NCBI RefSeq assembly: GCF_009905375.1
Contig: NC_133657.1
Location: 42,954,192-43,018,191, forward strand
Direction: 5' to 3'
Length of the DNA stretch: 64,000 nucleotides
Source: Apium graveolens
Taxonomy: Eukaryota; Streptophyta; Magnoliopsida; Apiales; Apiaceae
Shown here: positions 30,765 through 42,524 of the stretch, piece by piece
How positions within the stretch are numbered: the stretch's first letter is position 1
How the letters are laid out: each line of letters begins with the position of its first letter
The notes under the pieces: model-generated
Database searches by the model: none
Seen by the model: only the letters and a program-made list of their open reading frames with translations
What the model was told of the DNA's origin: nothing
Translations under genes and position numbers: made by a program

Positions 30765-33137
30765 GTGTTTAGCTACCCAAGTTATGTTGGGTACTTTCTT
30801 CTTGTTAACTGATTTTACAGAAGTAGAATGAGAATTTTTAAATAAAATGGAATTCATAGACTGTTGAGCATTTTCCCTTTTAGATATAGAACCAAATTTT
30901 GATTCTATGAGATCAATTCTCAATTTGTGGCAACTCTTCATCACTTTCATGTTGCAGGGAACGCAGTCAAACTTGTCACAGAATGAATAGGGATCATTAG
31001 CCTTAGCTTCATTGTACTTGCAGACTCCTTCAGGTGGATTGCTAACAATCTTTTTACAAAGGTGAGTTAGGTGATTCATTGATCCACAATTCTCACACCT
31101 CTTTCTAGGAGCATCTGCAACATAAGCAAAATTATTGCTTTTGTTTATCCCAATCTTTCCATTTCTATTCTTCTTTTTCTTTTTGACCTCTTCAGCTTTA
31201 ATCTCCTTCACAAGCTCCTTAGTTTCTTAATTGGCTTTTGGTGTTTCAACAGAGATGGAAGACTGAGTTGTCTCATCATTTTTCTTTTCCTTTTCCTCAT
31301 CAGCTATCTCCTGTTTGATGATCAACTCTTCTTCACTGAAGTTCACCTCACATGCCTTGAACAAAGGTGATTCAACTTTCTTCAAAATAATTGGGACATT
31401 CTCAGTTTCAGTTGATTTTCCTTTGTCACTGACATACTTCTTTTTGTTGTTCAAACCCTCATAATCAAGACCAATGGCAATGTTTGCACATGGCTTGTTC
31501 TTTTCATGATATTGGCCAATCAACTCAGAAGCATTTTTGAAGGATTTCAGCTTCACTTCATTTTTCTCCGGCCTTTCTCTCAATACTGCTTCAATTTCAC
31601 TTGCACACTTTAATTTGTTCTTTAAGTATGCAATTTCTTGCTTAGCAGCATCAAGCTCAACCAGCAACAATTCATTCTCTTGTTTTTCACTCTCAAGTTT
31701 TTCATTAATCTTTTTCAATCTGCTAACTTCCTCATTTGTAGCAACCATGCTTGTATGAATGTGGAACATTTCTGTGCTCATCTTTTCAACAGTTTCCTTA
31801 TATTGACTCACATTTAAATCAATTATGGTAAGAGTTGATACCTGTGATTTAGATGATGAAGAGTCTCCTAGCTCCAAGGCCATGAGTGCATAGTTTCCAA
31901 CTTCTTCATCATTATCCGAATCATCCCAGCTCTTGCCCTCAGCAATATAAGTTTTCCCTTGTTGCTTCTTTAAAAGAGCATCATACTTTGCTTCCAATTC
32001 AAGATAGGCTTTGTCATTCTTTACCTTCTTGGGTTTCCTACATTCTGTAGCAAAATGGCCCAACTCATCACAGTTAAAGCACCTTATGTTTGGTCTATCA
32101 ACAGATCCAGTTTTGTAGCCAGTTTTGCTATCAGAAGTGTACTTCCCTTTTCCTTTCCAGCTGCTGTCTTTGTTGAAGGGCTGTCCTTTGCTCTTGAAAA
32201 ATCTTGGTTTCTTCACTCTAATGTTAGAGAATTTTATGGCCAAGTAAGCCATTGATTTTTCTAGCTCATCAAGCTCATCAAGAGTATAGAACTCATCTTC
32301 TTCATCCAATTCCAGTATGACTTGCTCTTTAGTGTCATTGACTCTTTTCTCATTTGTAGAAATTATTGGAGTTTGGGATCTTTGCTCATCATTAGAGGTC
32401 TGGCCATCATTCACAATCAGTGCACTTGAGCCATCCATTACATATCCTTGACCAGCCCTTAATGATTTCTATTGAATCATTTCAAGTTCATAAGTTTTCA
32501 GAACCCCATAGAGTACTTCCAGTGTGATTCTACTCAAATCCCTTCATTCTCTGATTGCAGAGATCTTTTGTTCCAAATGATCAGGGAGAGTAAGCAAGAA
32601 CTTCAAATTCACTTCTTCAACATCATAAAATTTATCATGAAGCTGCAAGTCATTTATCAGCTTATTAAACCTTTCAAACACATCAGTAATACCTTCCTTT
32701 GGTTTAGCCATAAAACCCTCATACTGAGAAATCAATATCCTTCTTTGATTTGACCTAACCTCCTCAGTTCCTTCACAGAGTATCTCAATCTTTTCCCAGA
32801 TCTGTTTAGCAGTGTCAAAGTTGACAATGTTATTATACATTACATTGTCAAGTGACTCAATTAGTATTAGTTGCAAAGCACTGTCTAGGGAAACTTTCTC
32901 TCTTTCAGGTTTAGTATACTCAGAGGGATCCTTGGGAGCATAATGAGCTGGAATAACCATGTCTCCATCTGTGGTTTCCTCAACTCTAACCATAGGAGTG
33001 AAGGGCCTATTCTTGAATATCTGAATGTAAAGGTGATTGGCCATTCTTATAAATAGCAACATTTTCTTTTTCCATAAAGTGTAGTTGGCCTTATCAAAGG
33101 GAGGAATTTTGATACTACTGATTTTCTGTGTATTCAT
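30765..33137 (-). pseudogene. copia-2 Gag polyprotein (broken)
   Basis: Starts at ATG 33137 (MNTQKISSIKIPPFDKANY). Features: a capsid-like domain, the EGITDVFERFNKLINDL segment, zinc knuckle CFNCDELGHFATEC (about 32050-32092), an acidic DDSDNDEE patch, a long coiled coil, and a second Cys-rich part (CENCGSMNHLTHLC and CDKFDCVPCNMK). In-frame stops are TGA 32544-32546, TAG 32469-32471 and TAA 31227-31229. The rest of the frame stays open and family-like, so these are recent point lesions. Same domain order as copia-1 gag. Confidence 0.9.
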
Positions 33138-33172
33138 TTTTCCAAGATCTAATCTGTTTGCTTTCAGATTTT

Positions 33173-33184
33173 GCTCTGATACCA
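33173..33184 (-). other. primer-binding site of copia-2
   Basis: TGGTATCAGAGC on the - strand, two bases from the 5' LTR. Confidence 0.9.
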
Positions 33185-33186
33185 CT

Positions 33187-34421
33187 TGTTAGGTATGAAT
33201 ACAACACAGAGGCGGGGGTGAATGTGTTTTGGCTTAAATGGTTACTTTTTGATCGACTTTGGCTTTAGCAGTTGGTTGTTATCTATGATTTGGTAGAATA
33301 GATGTTAAACATAAATAACAATGCAAATATGTAAAACAAAATTTTTCAAAACTCACTTAATTTTTATATTAAAAATCAAGCAGTGTTTTGCTACAAAATC
33401 TCTAAGTTCTTGGTTTAGAACTTAGCTTCTTTCTTGAGAGAGAATACAATTTCTAATCTATATTCTTACTTCTGACTAAGGACCAGTGTTAACTTTATAA
33501 CTCAGTTAACTGCTGGTTTACACAGTGTGTAATAAGACATGCTATTAGCTTTTCTAAACTGTCACTTGTCATTTCTATTTATAGAAAAGCAGATCTTCCA
33601 TTTCTGGCTTAACATATCTTTAGCATCCTGTGTTCACTTTAATCTTCCTTTGTCAGTTAATCTTTGCCATTGATCTTGCACATCTCTCAAGCTGCTTTTT
33701 GTAGACTTGTCAATCCAGCTGTGTGAATTGTTTGTTGATTTGCAGCCTTGGATATTGAACTGTTCTGCAATTCTGTACTTAGAGAAATTTCTTCACTTCG
33801 AGATCTCCAATTAAGTTGTAGAGAACTCGACATCTCGATAGGCATGTTGGCTTGTCAATATCTCTGAAACTTCATTGTTGACTTGACTTACCGACAACTC
33901 TGAGTTCTCTAGTGAATTTTGGTTTATCGATAACTCAGAGTTCTCTAATGGACTTTGCCTTATCGATAAGTCAGAGTTCTCTAATGAATGTATACTTGTC
34001 GATATCTCTAAATTCTCGAATGGCTATCTGACTTATCGCTATCTCCAATAGCATTTCCTGAGTTCTCGATAGACAATTCCTGAGTTCTCGATAGGTCTTT
34101 CTGAGTTTTCGAATGACTTCTCTATAACACTAATTATGTGACTTGTAGAGATATTGACTTAGAATGTTTTTCACCAAAAAGATTTATTCAACTCCAAGCT
34201 TCTTCATAATTCTTCTGAGGCATGACCTTCTTGATCTTCTTCCAGATAGAATTCTTAGGCTTGACACTATTTGGAGAAAAATGCTCCAGTCTGCTCCATT
34301 TACATTTTACAGACATTAAGTGTTACAAGTATAAATTACAGATTAAGGTTACAATACAACTAATCTTAGGGTTGTCAATATGACTTAGTCTTGTTATGAT
34401 ATAGGCATGTCTTGCACAACA
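33187..34421 (-). repeat. 5' LTR of copia-2 (1235 bp)
   Basis: On the - strand it begins TGTTGTGCAAGACATG and ends TTCATACCTAACA. It contains the same TATCGATAACTCAGAGTTCT array as the 3' LTR (about 33835-34120). Confidence 0.92.
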
Positions 34422-34426
34422 GATTC

Positions 34427-37199
34427 ATAATATACCCGAAATACACTTTTATCATTACCCGGTCAAAAGTAACTTTTAATGTAATCAAAGTACATTAATT
34501 CTCATATAAAAATATAATGATTTCAAGTCTAAGGACCATTACATCATTATCACAGTGAGAATTACTTATGACACAACAGACATGTAGAATCTCATATTGG
34601 GTCAGTCCAACACCATGTATATTTACATATGCCTATGTTTTTGACTTAGTATCACTATACCTATGAGCAATGAAATGTGATCATCAGTCAACAAACACCA
34701 GTCTTAATGCAGCATTATTGTCCCTTAATAATAATACTCGAGTAGGGACCTTTAGGAATATTGATATTATTCTCATAATATCATTTCTAAGTCTATACTT
34801 AGATATATAGAATTCACACATCATATTCCAAGGACATTTATAAATCTAACATTTATATCGCAGTAAATTAAAAATTAGTCAATTATAAAAGGAATAATCG
34901 ATAGGGCATAAATAATTATAATCCAAATATCTTAAACTAAAACATCATAGTGTTGTCTCTAGGGCACAAAACAAACACAAGTGATTAGAAACTTAGAATA
35001 AAAGTTCTGGGTATCGGAACAATCGATAACCTTACATAAAATATTTCTCATCAGTGAAACAGTCCTCATAAAGGTGTCTCCGTATATATAATTTATCAAT
35101 TTCTTTAACATAATTTAATTCGGGATATCAATATCAAATTGATATCCATTCGGCGATTTCCACGTCTGATGTGCAAATCTCATCTTGAAGAAAAGAAGTT
35201 GTGAGGAATCTATAAATAATAAACCATCTATGTTTAAACAAATAGTTAGGTCTTTACTAGCTCGACTGAGAAATTTAGGTATGATATGAGGAATTGGTTA
35301 TCAAATAATTGTCCAAGAATATTTGTCAAAATAATTAAGGGAATATAAATTGAATGTTCTTTGAATAATTGAAAGAATTAAATGTACAGACCTAGACGGC
35401 TAGAAGAAATGATGGTTCCCCCTTCTCGTCATCGTGGAGCACGAACAAAGCGCTCTGATGAGCAATGATAACTTAATTTTGTGTATTCAAACCTTAGAGG
35501 TAATGCAAGGAGAAGAAAAATGAATCAAAGGCATATATCAATTATTTGTGATATTCGTAATATTTCATGTTTTTTAGAATTATTATTATTATTATTTGAA
35601 TACGTTTATGTGATTTTATGATTTGAAAGGAGTAAAATGATGAATATTTTATTCCGGTTTTACGAGTTCGTGTTATTAAATGGTAATGTGCTATTTGTTA
35701 AGTGTTGTATTGATCCTTTTTAATTTCTGAAAATATTTACTTAAATGTATTATTTTAAAAAAAATATTTGAAAGCCGATCATTTTATTGATATCGGTAAA
35801 TTGAGTTCATTTTGTAATATTACGGATTGATTGGGTTCTATCAGCTATGTGTTCTATTTACTATTAATTGTGTGTGACTCAGTGATGTGTGAAAAATTAT
35901 TTGTATTATTAATTGCCGAGTCGTATCATTTTGTTTTTACTTGTAAAGGTGATTTTATTGAAGATTTATTCCCATAAATATTGGAGTTATCTTTAAAATT
36001 ATTTTTATGACTTTATAATTTCAATATTTATTTATGGGAATTTATAAAGTTTAGAAAATAATATTTCGTCAATTATCTATCCTTAAATGATTTTCTAATT
36101 GTATTTACATATAATCAGTATTAAATTCAAGAATGTTTCAAAAATAATGAAACTTATATTTTATTAGCATTTGAATATTTCGAGAATTTTAAGATTGTTT
36201 CGGGAATTTTTTGGAATATATTCACCAGCACGTTTATTCGTTAAATCGTAAAATGCGGGCATGACACGCGATTCAAAAATGATTTAAATTTAATGAAAAT
36301 TTTATTTTATTAACTTTTAATTAATCCAAGAATTTTAAAAGTATTTTGGTAATTTTTTGGGTTATTTTTGCCAAAAAATTTGTTACTCAAAAAGCGAAAT
36401 GCGGGACAGAACCGGACTTGCAGGGCTGTTGAAGACACGTGGCAGTCACCTAGCGTGTCTTGTTTTTTTGGCTTGAGAAGTATCTGAATATATATATATA
36501 TATGTATATATATAAAGATAAACACAACACAACCACCGCCTCCCCTTACCTTATCTGTTCACCCGCCCCTTCCCTCACTTTCTCGCGAACAACATCCTCC
36601 CCCAGTCTGGTTTCTCTTCTCCTTTTATCTCTCTTCTCGTTTTCTTTCGTATTATCTTAATTCTTTTAATTTTGAAAAATTTATATCTCCCAAACTGTCT
36701 GTCCCAATTTCAATTGTTATACATAGAAACGATCAACGTTTTGATATTTATGCATAGGTATATATATATATTACAAGGTTTTGAGAAGAAATTTTCCGGG
36801 GCATAGTTTCCATTTTAATTTATTTCCGGGGCGTAAAAAAGGAGTTTGACGGTGTTGATCACTCCACATGGCATTTCAGCGTGTGTACGTCTATGCCTAT
36901 TAATATCAGATTTTTCTGGAGATATTTTTCGGTCATCAAATAATCTCTTGGGGTGATCATAATTTATTTTGGGTAAGGATTTTGAGATTCCACTTTTGTA
37001 TTTTCAAAGTTATACCAGCGGGTTAAGTTTTGAGATTGAGAATTATTGAAAAGAGTTTTAAAAGAAAGGAAAATTTTATTTGTGGAATTTGGAATTCTTG
37101 TTTCTAGAACTGTAACCTTAAATATCTTGGATTAGTTGAGGTTATAGATGCTAAATATCTTTTTTTCTGGCAATTCATTATTATTAAACATGTGTTTTG
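34427..37199. other. unassigned AT-rich repeat-like sequence
   Basis: No coding signal. The first 600 bp (to about 34990) may be an old copia LTR continuing from 17161-17512. From about 36180 the stretch has gypsy-LTR character: repeated AATGCGGGxCA-type phrases, a TATA-like (AT)n run at 36488-36515, then a CT-rich leader-like tract (36535-36650). Boundaries could not be fixed. Confidence 0.3.
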
Positions 37200-37256
37200 G
37201 ATTGAGGTTTCATTGTGACGACCAAGTCCTCTGACCCGGGATTTGGGGGCGTTACA
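37200..37256. repeat. terminus of a gypsy-type LTR
   Basis: The block TGACGACCAAGTCC...GACCCGGGATTTGG ending GGGCGTTACA lines up with the last 45 bp of LTR A (ending at 4151). The upstream TATA and CT-rich region suggests + orientation. The following CTCTTCTTAAG could also be an inverted purine tract, so orientation is left open. Confidence 0.45.
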
Positions 37257-37530
37257 ATATCCCTCTTCTTAAGTAGAAAGCTAGAAGGGTTACCCGATAT
37301 AAACTTAATCAAGGTAACGCGGTGCATACAAAAATTTAGATGGGATAGTGCACCAGCCAGTACATACCAAAATAGTCAATGGTCATCATAAATTCTAACA
37401 TTACCGGTACTAGGATGATCCCATCTCCCCACCTTCATAATATAGGATACTAACTAAATAGTCCCTCAAAATCATCTGAAAGTTATTCATTGGATTGAGG
37501 TCCGCATATCCGCAATTCCCCTATAGTCAT
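37257..37530. other. no recognisable feature; flank of gypsy family B
   Basis: 274 bp without coding or repeat signal I can name. Confidence 0.3.
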
Positions 37531-40500
37531 TGTAACGACCGAGAAATTACGCTCGTATTATATCTTAATAAAGATGATTTATGTGTTTTATTATATCATT
37601 ATGTGTGTTGAGTAATAAAACCCTAGCTGTTATGTGCTACATGTATTCTATTTCGGTCAGAATGTGTTCTGGATAACTATCGAGTGTTTTACTGTTAATT
37701 AAATGTTTTTATCAAAGGTCGTATGGCCCAAACAGTGTTTTAATAGCCTATGATTCAAACAAAATCATTGGCCTTATTTTTCCAAGTATGGCCTATACCA
37801 CATCGATATTCTGAACATCCAGACATTTTACGAATTTTCTCGTTTCGCGAAAAATGACTTTTACGGGCCCCTTCGGGTGTCAAAAACCCCACACAAATCA
37901 CATTTTTTATAGGATCATAGAATTATCAAATATCATTTTTCTATTCATTTTTGTATTATTCACAATTTTTTGGAATTTTTGGCATATATTTTGTATTTAT
38001 TGGATATTTAAAAATTTAAAATTAATACCCAAAAATTATAAAAAGTGGGAACAATTGATATTATTAGATGTATAATTAAGGCCTTAATTTTATTTAGGGG
38101 TATTATTTTTACTAGTATAAATAGCTAATTAATTACTAATTAATTATTAATTAACTACAAAAAAATCAGAAAATAGAAATTAAGAGTGTTGGTGAAGTTC
38201 TTGTTCTTGAAGGAGAGTGAAGATCAAATCGTGATTTCAGAAGATTTACTAAACCACTGTGATTGCTCTAGTAACCAAAATCATCCTTGTGAAGAGACGA
38301 ATCTATTGATACTAACATCATCAACTGAGGTTGGTTAATTGTTAAAATCGAATTTTTGTGTTCTTGAGCATAAATTCGGATTTTGATTTTGAGTAATCGT
38401 TTGCTTGTTTTGATGTTAGATATAGCTTTCCCAGAGTATGAGGAATGATTTCGTATATTCATATAATTCGTATAACCCCTGGAGTGATATGAATGTGTTT
38501 TTGTTTTTTTTAGTTTTTGATTTCATTTTTATAGAATTATAGATGTTTTCGATTGGTTTTAATCATTGGGAATGATTGTAGAAGTTGGTAGCTTCGATTT
38601 TGTATGAATTTTGTGAAGCTTGGATTCGATTTTGGTGGGGAGTCGTTTTTCCGATGAACTCGTCGGAAAAAGCTTGGGTTTTGTCGGAGTTCATCGGGGG
38701 GTGTTTGGACGGCGTGAAGGGGGCGGGGGAACAGCTGCTACACAGAGGAATCGAACCAGGGGAAGAAAAGGAAGAAACAGCCGTATTTTCGTCGGGAATC
38801 GAGGCTCACCGGAACAGGGGACACCCGCCATATGTTTTCCAGATTCCGGCGGGTCAACCCTGTTCATGCCAACCCGAATTTCGACCCGTTAACCCATAAT
38901 TGAGACCCGATTTTGATCCTCAAAATCCTATTCCTGAATTTTAAAATCTTTTTCTGATTTATTAATTTACTTTTATTTTTGTAAAATTCTAAAAATTGGT
39001 TTTATTTAATTAGAATATCAAATAAATAATTTCATTAAAATCTAAATTATTTTGTAAATAATTTCTCAATTATTTTCTGAATTCAAAAATTCAAAAATTT
39101 ATTTATTTATTTATTTATTTATATATTTATTACTTAATTATTTATCTATTTAGTTAATTACTTATTATCCGGGGATTAATTATTTAAACTGATTACTTAT
39201 TAATCGGTTTAATCGAATAACTCGTAGTAAATTAGAGTGCGTTCCAAATTTTAGGAATTTGGTATGTAATTATTTATTTACTTATTTAATTATTTTTAAA
39301 TTGCTTATTATTCATTTAAATTGATTAATTATTTTATAATTAATCAGTTTAATTGAATAATTTGTAATAAATCCTAATTAATTCCAAAAAAATTAGGGAA
39401 AAATTATTTTAAAATATGAATTAAGGTTTAATTAATTGTGAATAATTGTTTATAATTAATTAATAATTGATTTAATCTTGTTTATTGCGTAGTAATTAAA
39501 CCGTTTATCCGATTTAATTGAAACGAAGACCGTTAGACTAAAAAAAATGTCCCGATTCCATTAAAAATAGTTATAAATCATAATTTCTTTCGAAAGCGAG
39601 TCGGCTTATGATACTTATTCATTTTTAGACCCTGTTATTGATATATACGAGTCCAGTAAATCCCAGAAAAGTATGAATCGAATTAGATCCTGTTTATTAA
39701 TACAAATATAGGTCTAGTATCGTATCTAAAAATAATTATAAGCCTAGTTAATTATGTGCCTTACATGCTATGTGATTTACGTGATTACTTGAACTATATT
39801 TGTTAGATAATTATATACGAGTCAGATATAATCGTATGGGTAGATGGTCAGGACTACGTGGACTCAGTCTGAGATACACATACGATGAAAGTCAACTAAA
39901 TAAATGTCTTTCTTTGATAGAAACACCACCAGCAAGGCGAATCAAGCTGGAGATAGAGAGTTGTGAACTAACTGAGGAAAAGCGTATACTAGGCAAGTTT
40001 TCCCATATTCTAAGTTCAGAATAGTGAATCGCTTTCAACTTTCCATGATAACTATACCCTGATAATTCTTATTCACGAACACTGATACACGATTGTTGTT
40101 CCTTTATTCCTATTTCATTTCGATTCTTGATTTCTCCTAATTCATTGAATCATTGAATCATTTTTCAATTGTTACATATACACATATACAAATACTTTGA
40201 TATATTCCGATGTGGGATACATCGAAAGCATACCGATTGTTTCAGATGCTAAGCTATGGACTGGATGGTTACGATACGGGCCGGGTATGAACCGGACCCT
40301 TGATTATTAGGCCATAGTGCCTGGGTACCCTATATGTTGGTGGTTCCATACAGTTGGGTGTAGATCCACGCTATATCCTGACTGATCAGCAGGTTATAAT
40401 GCATATGTTGGTTTTTGTATCCAATCTAGTTCATTTGGTACTCGCCAATAATGGCTTCCATTGTTCATTACAGAAACAGATGGTTGTTCAAACCAGCAGA

Positions 40501-40991
40501 TTACCGGTTCATTTATCTTTCTCTCTTTATTTATAAATATTGCAGGCTTGTTGAGCAATTATGGCTCACCCATATTATTGTGATTCACCTTGTTTTTCAG
40601 TGAAAGATGAGAATGAAACCCATCCGAACCTGAGTAATCAAGAAGCGGGTCAAGCAGCGGGACCCTCTAGCACCAAAAGTGTTTATTTCAATTCCAGAAG
40701 AGAGTTTTGAAATGCTAGAGCAGGTGTAGCATGATAAGTTATAGTTATGGTTTGAATAAAAAGGAACTTAGTTTAAAATTTATGTAGAAAGATGGTTTGT
40801 AATAAAGAAGTTTTTTAAGACAGTTTATTTGAATTGTTGTAATAAGAGTTGGTAAGTTGTTCTTGTTTTCACACCTTAACCTTAAAAGATCCTGAGTAGT
40901 AGTAATAAGGGGTAATTATATGTTATTATTATTGTATCAGGTTCAGTAAAGTAGTTAGTGATAGTAATTCCCCGGATTTTGGGGTGTTACA
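37531..40991 (+). repeat. 5' LTR of gypsy family B (3461 bp)
   Basis: Starts TGTAACGACCGAGAA and ends GGATTTTGGGGTGTTACA, with the primer-binding site right after. Very AT-rich in parts, with an ATTT microsatellite at about 39099-39131 and a GC-richer segment at 38620-38890. The 315-base open frame there (38585-38899) is not a convincing gene. The 3' partner LTR would lie beyond the window's right end. Confidence 0.85.
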
Positions 40992-40993
40992 GT

Positions 40994-41005
40994 TGGCATC
41001 AGAGC
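40994..41005 (+). other. primer-binding site of gypsy family B
   Basis: TGGCATCAGAGC two bases after the LTR, initiator tRNA-Met type with one change. Confidence 0.85.
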
Positions 41006-41173
41006 TTAGGTTTTGGCACATGAAAACAAGAACGTTAGAGTTAAGATAAGATAGGAAGATCACATAAGGTAGGGATAATGGTATTAGGGTTTGGCTAGTT
41101 TTTTTTTAGATTAGGAAATTGTAAGTTCTAGGAATGGGAATTGACCTTCTCTCGTGTATGAATATTTTGTCAG

Positions 41174-41934
41174 ATGGCTTCGTCTTCATCAGAGAGGACT
41201 ACATCAGGATCAGCTACACCATCAGTATCCATGCCACCACCACCAGCCCTAGTAGATCCACCGATTGTAGAGGTACCTGACCCTATTGACTTTTTCCGTA
41301 TTTTGAGCCGGAGATACCTCAGTTACCCCCGCTCGAGTTTCCCATGTTTGAGGTACCTCACATGATTGATTTTTCGCAGTGGGATGAGCTTGAGCCATAG
41401 GCACCAGTGCAGCAGCCACAGCCTGAGGTTCCACTTCCACAGCCTGAGATACCTCCAGCCCCTAAGATGGTTGACCCACATATTTCCCTAGTGTTATTCC
41501 CAGCACCCATAGCTATTTATGCCCCAGTGCCTGAGATCTATCATTTTCCACCTGCTGAGTTTATGGACAAGGTTATTGACCAACCCATGCCTTTACCTAG
41601 TCGAGGATCACAGACAGACCTCCGAGAGCCGCGTACAGTACCATACCATCTGCATGCTAGGATGAGGGAGGAGATGCAAACATGGAGGGATCAATGCAGG
41701 GAGATCCTTGGTTTGTTTGAGAGCAGAAAGTTTGGTCCAGTGAGAGCCTTGCAGCTAGATTATATTATGAGAGAGAGGCTTAGACATATTTATCGATCCG
41801 CTTTATAGGAGGTTGGGGAGCTCAGATAGGAGGACATCCGTACTGACGCAGTTTACTATAGGGCCATGAGGTTGGTAGAGGCAGTGTTAGAGTCGATTCA
41901 GCAGGAGATAGACCGTGTGCCACCAGGGTTTTGA
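41174..41934 (+). pseudogene. proline-rich ORF upstream of gag, family B
   Basis: From ATG 41174 (MASSSSERTTSGSATPSV) the frame runs 40-odd codons, shifts frame near 41300, then stays open through a Pro/Gln-rich part (QQPQPEVPLPQPEIPPAP) and a charged helical part (ARMREEMQTWRDQCREIL) to TGA 41932-41934. It has stops at about 41397, 41806 and 41827. Length without breaks would be about 250 residues. It lies in the 5' leader, in sense orientation, before a separate gag ATG. I do not recognise the protein. It could be an extra N-terminal gag-like ORF or a captured sequence. Confidence 0.5.
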
Positions 41935-42524
41935 GATCATCCAGATAGCTAGATATGTTGTACTATATGTGACATATATAGATAGAGGCAACATATATTA
42001 ATATGATTAAGCTTGTATGTGTGTAGTATCTAGTTTTGACTTGTAGCAGCACTAGCTATGACAGATCGGACGTAGACCCTTTTTGTATCAAGCATTGACA
42101 CTTGAGGCTGGTGTTCGTTTTATAAAATAAATCTTTATTTTGTATGAAGCACTAACACCTGGAGCTGGTGTCATATATATATATAAACTGAACTTTTCCA
42201 ACTTTTTCTTTTAATTTAAATTTCAGTCTTTAAAGCATTTACATTTACTTTACTGTTTTATAGTTTTTTCATATCTCAAATGTTGTTTCCATTTTAAATA
42301 ATATTGTACTATTTATTATTCCAAAATTTTCAATTATTTCCAAGTGATTTATTTAAATTATGAACTGTTTTAATTTCTCATTTTAGAAATCTGGTAAATT
42401 GTTTTCTTTCCAATATCAATTGTTTAAATTTTTTGTTTTAATACCATACAAATTATTTCCTTATCATTATCACATGTTTAAATAAATTATTATTAAAAGG
42501 ACCATTTGTTTTATTACCAGATGC
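41935..42524 (+). other. leader spacer of family B with a duplicated motif
   Basis: AT-rich, non-coding. The phrase AAGCAYTRACACYTGRRGCTGG occurs twice (about 42086-42112 and 42146-42172). Confidence 0.6.

Larger units (their letters stand above)
17518..34421 (-). mobile_element. copia-2: full-length, inactivated SIRE-like Ty1/copia element
   Basis: A - strand element with LTRs at 33187-34421 (5') and 17518-18753 (3'), a primer-binding site, gag, protease, integrase, RT, RNase H, a repeat-rich spacer, a long accessory ORF and a polypurine tract. Target duplication GATTC is at 17513-17517 and 34422-34426. LTR divergence by eye is about 45 differences in 1235 bp, so it is clearly older than copia-1. 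Several in-frame stops and at least two frameshifts inactivate it, and its RNase H is split by another LTR element. Domain order PR-INT-RT-RH is that of Ty1/copia. Confidence 0.93.

Noticed and set aside
38585..38899. Open frames of 104 and 90 codons in the GC-richer part of LTR B
   Set aside because: They overlap in different frames, lie within an LTR between TG and CA ends, and show no family motif.
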